In this document: piece after piece, positions 61,489 to 64,000 of the stretch | Layout of the letters: the number at the start of each line of letters is the position of its first letter | Numbering within the stretch: the first letter of the stretch is position 1 | Source: an uncultured Psychroflexus sp. | GTDB taxonomy: Bacteria > Bacteroidota > Bacteroidia > Flavobacteriales > Flavobacteriaceae | Direction: 5' to 3' | Length of the DNA stretch: 64,000 bases | Assembly (NCBI GenBank): GCA_913062845.1 | Contig: CAJXVZ010000001.1 | Coordinates: 1-64,000, forward strand | Translations under genes and position numbers: made by a program | The notes under the pieces: generated by a model | Seen by the model: only the letters and a program-made list of their open reading frames with translations | What the model was told of the DNA's origin: nothing | Database searches by the model: none

Positions 61489-62415
61489 ATGAATGATATG
61501 AGTACAGCAGTTGCTACACCAGAAGTAAAAGAAGAAAGAAAAATTATAAATAAATCTAATAACCAAACAACTACGAAGGGAAAGCCGAAGTGGTTAAGGG
61601 TTAAGTTACCTACAGGGGAAAAATACCGAAATCTACGCAAATTGGTAGATAAGTATGACCTGCACACCATATGTACCTCAGGAAGTTGTCCTAATATGGG
61701 TGAATGCTGGGGTGAAGGTACAGCAACATTCATGATTCTAGGGAATGTTTGTACACGTTCCTGTGGTTTTTGCGGTGTAAAAACCGGAAGACCTGAAGAT
61801 GTAGCCTGGGATGAGCCGGAAAAGGTAGCACGCTCCATAAAAATTATGGGCATCAAACACGCAGTTATCACAAGTGTAGATCGTGATGATCTTAAAGACA
61901 TGGGATCCATTATTTGGCAAGAAACGGTTCAGGCGATCAGGAGAATGAATCCTGAAACAACCTTGGAAACCTTAATTCCTGATTTCCAAGGTGTAAAAAG
62001 AAATATTGACCGTATCATAGAAGTTAAACCGGAAGTTGTTTCCCATAATATGGAAACCGTAAGACGTTTAACTCGTGAAGTAAGGATACAAGCCAAATAC
62101 GACAGAAGTCTTGATGTTTTAGAATATCTGAAAAAACAGGGCATCAACAGGACTAAATCTGGTATTATGTTAGGTCTTGGTGAAAAAGAAGATGAAGTTA
62201 TTCAAACGCTTAAAGATTTACGTTCAGTTGATGTTGATGTCGTGACTATCGGTCAATACTTACAACCTAGTAAACAACATTTGCCTGTTAAGCAATTCAT
62301 TACCCCTGATCAATTCAAGAAGTACGAAACTATCGGTAAAGAATTAGGATTCAGGCACGTTGAAAGTAGCGCATTGGTAAGATCTTCATATAAAGCACAG
62401 AAGCATATCAATTAA
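61489..62415 (+). CDS. lipA: Lipoyl synthase
   Basis: Radical SAM enzyme inserting two sulfurs into octanoyl-lipoyl domains, needed for pyruvate and 2-oxoglutarate dehydrogenases. 308 residues. It has the auxiliary cluster motif CTSGSCPNMGECW (CX4CX5C), the radical SAM motif CTRSCGFCGV (CX3CX2C) and the C-terminal VRSSYKA ligand serine. Other motifs: KPKWLRVKLPTGEKYRNLR, TSVDRDDLKDMGS, VSHNMETVRRLTREVR and GLGEKEDEVIQTLKDLRSVDVDVVTIGQYLQPS. Start at ATG 61489. ATG 61498 is possible and differs by three residues. Confidence 0.98.
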   Translation: MNDMSTAVATPEVKEERKIINKSNNQTTTKGKPKWLRVKLPTGEKYRNLRKLVDKYDLHTICTSGSCPNMGECWGEGTATFMILGNVCTRSCGFCGVKTGRPEDVAWDEPEKVARSIKIMGIKHAVITSVDRDDLKDMGSIIWQETVQAIRRMNPETTLETLIPDFQGVKRNIDRIIEVKPEVVSHNMETVRRLTREVRIQAKYDRSLDVLEYLKKQGINRTKSGIMLGLGEKEDEVIQTLKDLRSVDVDVVTIGQYLQPSKQHLPVKQFITPDQFKKYETIGKELGFRHVESSALVRSSYKAQKHIN

Positions 62416-62439
62416 AATTAATGTATAAAGCATTCAATC

Positions 62440-62784
62440 ATGAGAGATGAGGATTTTAAAATAAGTACAAAAATTGTTTGGTTTCTGGTTATTGGAAATA
62501 CCTTGTTAACCATTATTGGCGCACTTGCAAAAATCTATGATTGGAATTACGCAGAATTCTTTCTGACAATTGGTTTAATGACTTATTTTACGACTTGGGT
62601 CATCATATTGAATGATATCGTAAAAAGAAAAATCTACAACAAAACTTTTTGGGTTATCAGTATGATCATTACACCAAGTATTGCATCGGTTTTTTATATG
62701 ATACAAAGAAAAAGGCTGATACGTTTGGGTAATAAATTTAACCCGGATTATGCATTTGAAAGTTTTCAAACGCATAACGAATAA
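62440..62784 (+). CDS. Small membrane protein of unknown function
   Basis: A 114-residue protein with three hydrophobic segments (IVWFLVIGNTLLTIIGALAKIY, FFLTIGLMTYFTTWVIILNDIV, FWVISMIITPSIASVFYMIQ), then a basic tail (RKRLIRLGNKFNPDYAFESFQ). It lies 24 bp after lipA on the same strand, so it is probably co-transcribed. No family recognised with confidence. Confidence 0.65.
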   Translation: MRDEDFKISTKIVWFLVIGNTLLTIIGALAKIYDWNYAEFFLTIGLMTYFTTWVIILNDIVKRKIYNKTFWVISMIITPSIASVFYMIQRKRLIRLGNKFNPDYAFESFQTHNE

Positions 62785-62925
62785 GAAAACTTTTCCAATA
62801 AGTCGATTTTATCAAATCACCTTAATGGTGTTTTTCTATCTCGGGGTTAACCCTTACTAATGCTTTAATTCGGCTCATTCTTCGCCTTTTAATGCATAAG
62901 TCGGGTTTAACTAAGGCTCTAAGGC

Positions 62926-64000
62926 TTAGCTTTGATATACTTCCAGTCCAAGTGCTTTACCTTTATCCAACATAAATTTAATGGCTGCCTCTTTATCATT
63001 GGGAATTTCACCTTCCAGAATAGCTTCTTTGATAGCGGATTTGATGATACCGATCTCTTTTGAAGGCTCTATATTAAAGACCTTCATGATATCTTCACCG
63101 GAAACAGGAGGCTGAAAGTTTCTGATGTGGTCACGTTCTTCAACGTCTTTAATTTTTTGACGGACTTTCTGAAAATTATTGTAGTACTTTTCATACCGCT
63201 TTGGATTTTTGGTCGTGATGTCTGCCTCGCATAGGGTCATCAGGTCTTCAATATCATCACCGGCATCAAAAATGAGTCTTCTCACTGCAGAATCTGTAGC
63301 ATCTTCATCCACAACAGCAATGGGTCTGGAACTCATCAAAACCAGTTTTTGTACATACTTCATTTTATCGTTCAAAGGCATTTTAAGTCTTTTGAACAAT
63401 TTGTAAACCATCTTTGAACCCTTAAATTCGTGACCATGGAAGGTCCATCCGAGATTTTTATCGAATCTTTTTGTTGGGGCTTTACCAATATCGTGCAATA
63501 GTGCCGCCCATCGTAACCACAAATTTTCTGTATGCTGAGAAATATTATCAACAACTTCGAGCGTGTGCCAAAAATTCTCTTTATGGCGTTGACCATCAAC
63601 ATCATCGACACCACGTAAGGCTACCAATTCAGGCAGAAACATCTTCAGCAAATTACTTTTAAGCAATAAACCTAAACCATTTGAAGGTTTTGGCGTAAGC
63701 ATGATTTTATTGAATTCATCGATTATGCGTTCAGGTGATACAATCTTCAACCTTTTAGCTTGTTGCTGAACAGCTTTAAAGGTCTTTTCTTCTATCCAGA
63801 AACCCAGTTGAGCTGAAAATCTCACAGCGCGCATCATTCTCAATGGATCATCTGAGAATGTGATTTCAGGTTCTAAGGGAGTTTTAATGATCTTCGCTTC
63901 TAAATCTTTTATACCATCAAAAGGATCTAAAAGCTTACCAAAATTTTCAGCATTTAGTTGCAATGCCAGTGCATTTATGGTAAAATCTCTTCTGTTTTGA
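62926..64000 (-). CDS. CCA tRNA nucleotidyltransferase-family protein, 5' end off the window
   Basis: Class II nucleotidyltransferase that builds or repairs the tRNA 3' CCA end, or a poly(A)-polymerase relative. The frame is open to the right edge. Codons 63999-63964 encode RRDFTINALA, the class II signature, so the gene begins outside the window. It has the RNA-binding helices (DDPLRMMRAVRFSAQLGFWIEEKTFKAV, SPERIIDEFNKIMLTPKP) and an HD domain (HTLEVVDNI, WAALLHDIGKAPTKRFD). The HD domain suggests extra phosphohydrolase activity. The catalytic head (GxGxR, DxD) lies beyond the edge and is unseen. Confidence 0.93.
   Translation of the reverse strand, partial: QNRRDFTINALALQLNAENFGKLLDPFDGIKDLEAKIIKTPLEPEITFSDDPLRMMRAVRFSAQLGFWIEEKTFKAVQQQAKRLKIVSPERIIDEFNKIMLTPKPSNGLGLLLKSNLLKMFLPELVALRGVDDVDGQRHKENFWHTLEVVDNISQHTENLWLRWAALLHDIGKAPTKRFDKNLGWTFHGHEFKGSKMVYKLFKRLKMPLNDKMKYVQKLVLMSSRPIAVVDEDATDSAVRRLIFDAGDDIEDLMTLCEADITTKNPKRYEKYYNNFQKVRQKIKDVEERDHIRNFQPPVSGEDIMKVFNIEPSKEIGIIKSAIKEAILEGEIPNDKEAAIKFMLDKGKALGLEVYQS

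Noticed and set aside
62818-62835. CACC-TTAAT-GGTG followed by five T as a terminator after the lipA unit
   Set aside because: The stem is only 4 bp without mismatch, too weak to call, although the place would suit.
1-64000. CRISPR arrays, tRNA or rRNA genes, insertion sequences
   Set aside because: No spacer-repeat pattern, no cloverleaf-type sequence with a T-loop box, no rRNA signatures and no transposase frames were found by eye. A tRNAscan or Infernal run would settle small RNAs.

Overview
The window is about 64 kb from an AT-rich member of the Bacteroidota, almost certainly the Flavobacteriia. The evidence is the Bacteroidota-type promoter boxes (TAnnTTTG) close in front of many genes, the lack of Shine-Dalgarno sequences, a secreted enzyme with a type IX secretion (T9SS) C-terminal domain, a long-form NusB next to DUF1573 and YajC, the alternative GlmU family, the OstA-like protein, and a CzcA-TolC fusion. 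The species cannot be told. No rRNA, tRNA, CRISPR array, transposase or prophage was seen.

Layout. 0-5 kb: fermentation cluster with pyruvate formate-lyase (cut by the left edge), its activase, and two tandem OFA-family (formate/oxalate-type) transporters. 5-13.5 kb: small lipoproteins and secreted proteins, nusB-DUF1573-yajC, crcB, a GlmU-like protein, then a reverse-strand operon of a GCS2-type ligase with CBS domains, an AstE-like hydrolase and a small outer-membrane barrel. 13.8-17.8 kb: (p)ppGpp synthetase/hydrolase, Fur-family regulator, purA. 18-26.5 kb: DNA-damage and defence region with a DnaQ/GIY-YIG nuclease, an S24 self-cleaving-type repressor divergent from dinB and an error-prone-type DnaE, an Mrr-type endonuclease and a higBA toxin-antitoxin pair. 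26.8-37.8 kb: PhzF, a serine hydrolase, DUF6544, a czc-type metal efflux operon and a Fpg/Nei glycosylase. 38-44.7 kb: OstA-like LPS transport protein, aminotransferase, TPR protein, MenB and two unknowns. 44.7-49.3 kb: rimP-nusA-infB. 49.3-53.3 kb: two universal stress proteins and a PAS-histidine kinase with a receiver-Crp/Fnr fusion regulator. 53.4-64 kb: T9SS cyanophycinase-like protein, DUF2147, YihY, nadC, ackA-pta, rlmH, lipA, and a tRNA nucleotidyltransferase cut by the right edge.

How the genes fit together. Pfl and its activase make acetyl-CoA and formate without oxygen, OFA carriers could move the formate, and Pta-AckA would turn acetyl-CoA into acetate and ATP. MenB supplies menaquinone. 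Between these lies a two-component system whose PAS domain aligns without gaps with the heme-contact positions of FixL, and whose regulator carries a Crp/Fnr DNA-binding domain. TGA-N6-TCA palindromes lie in front of the adjacent usp gene (centred near -41 of a TAnnTTTG promoter), in front of pta and in front of the kinase gene. I propose, as inference, that this is a low-oxygen response circuit. A second candidate system is the S24 repressor-dinB-dnaE mutagenesis cassette, with a perfect 13-bp palindrome between its divergent promoters. Other points of interest are a terminator-like hairpin just upstream of rimP and several interspersed non-coding repeats.
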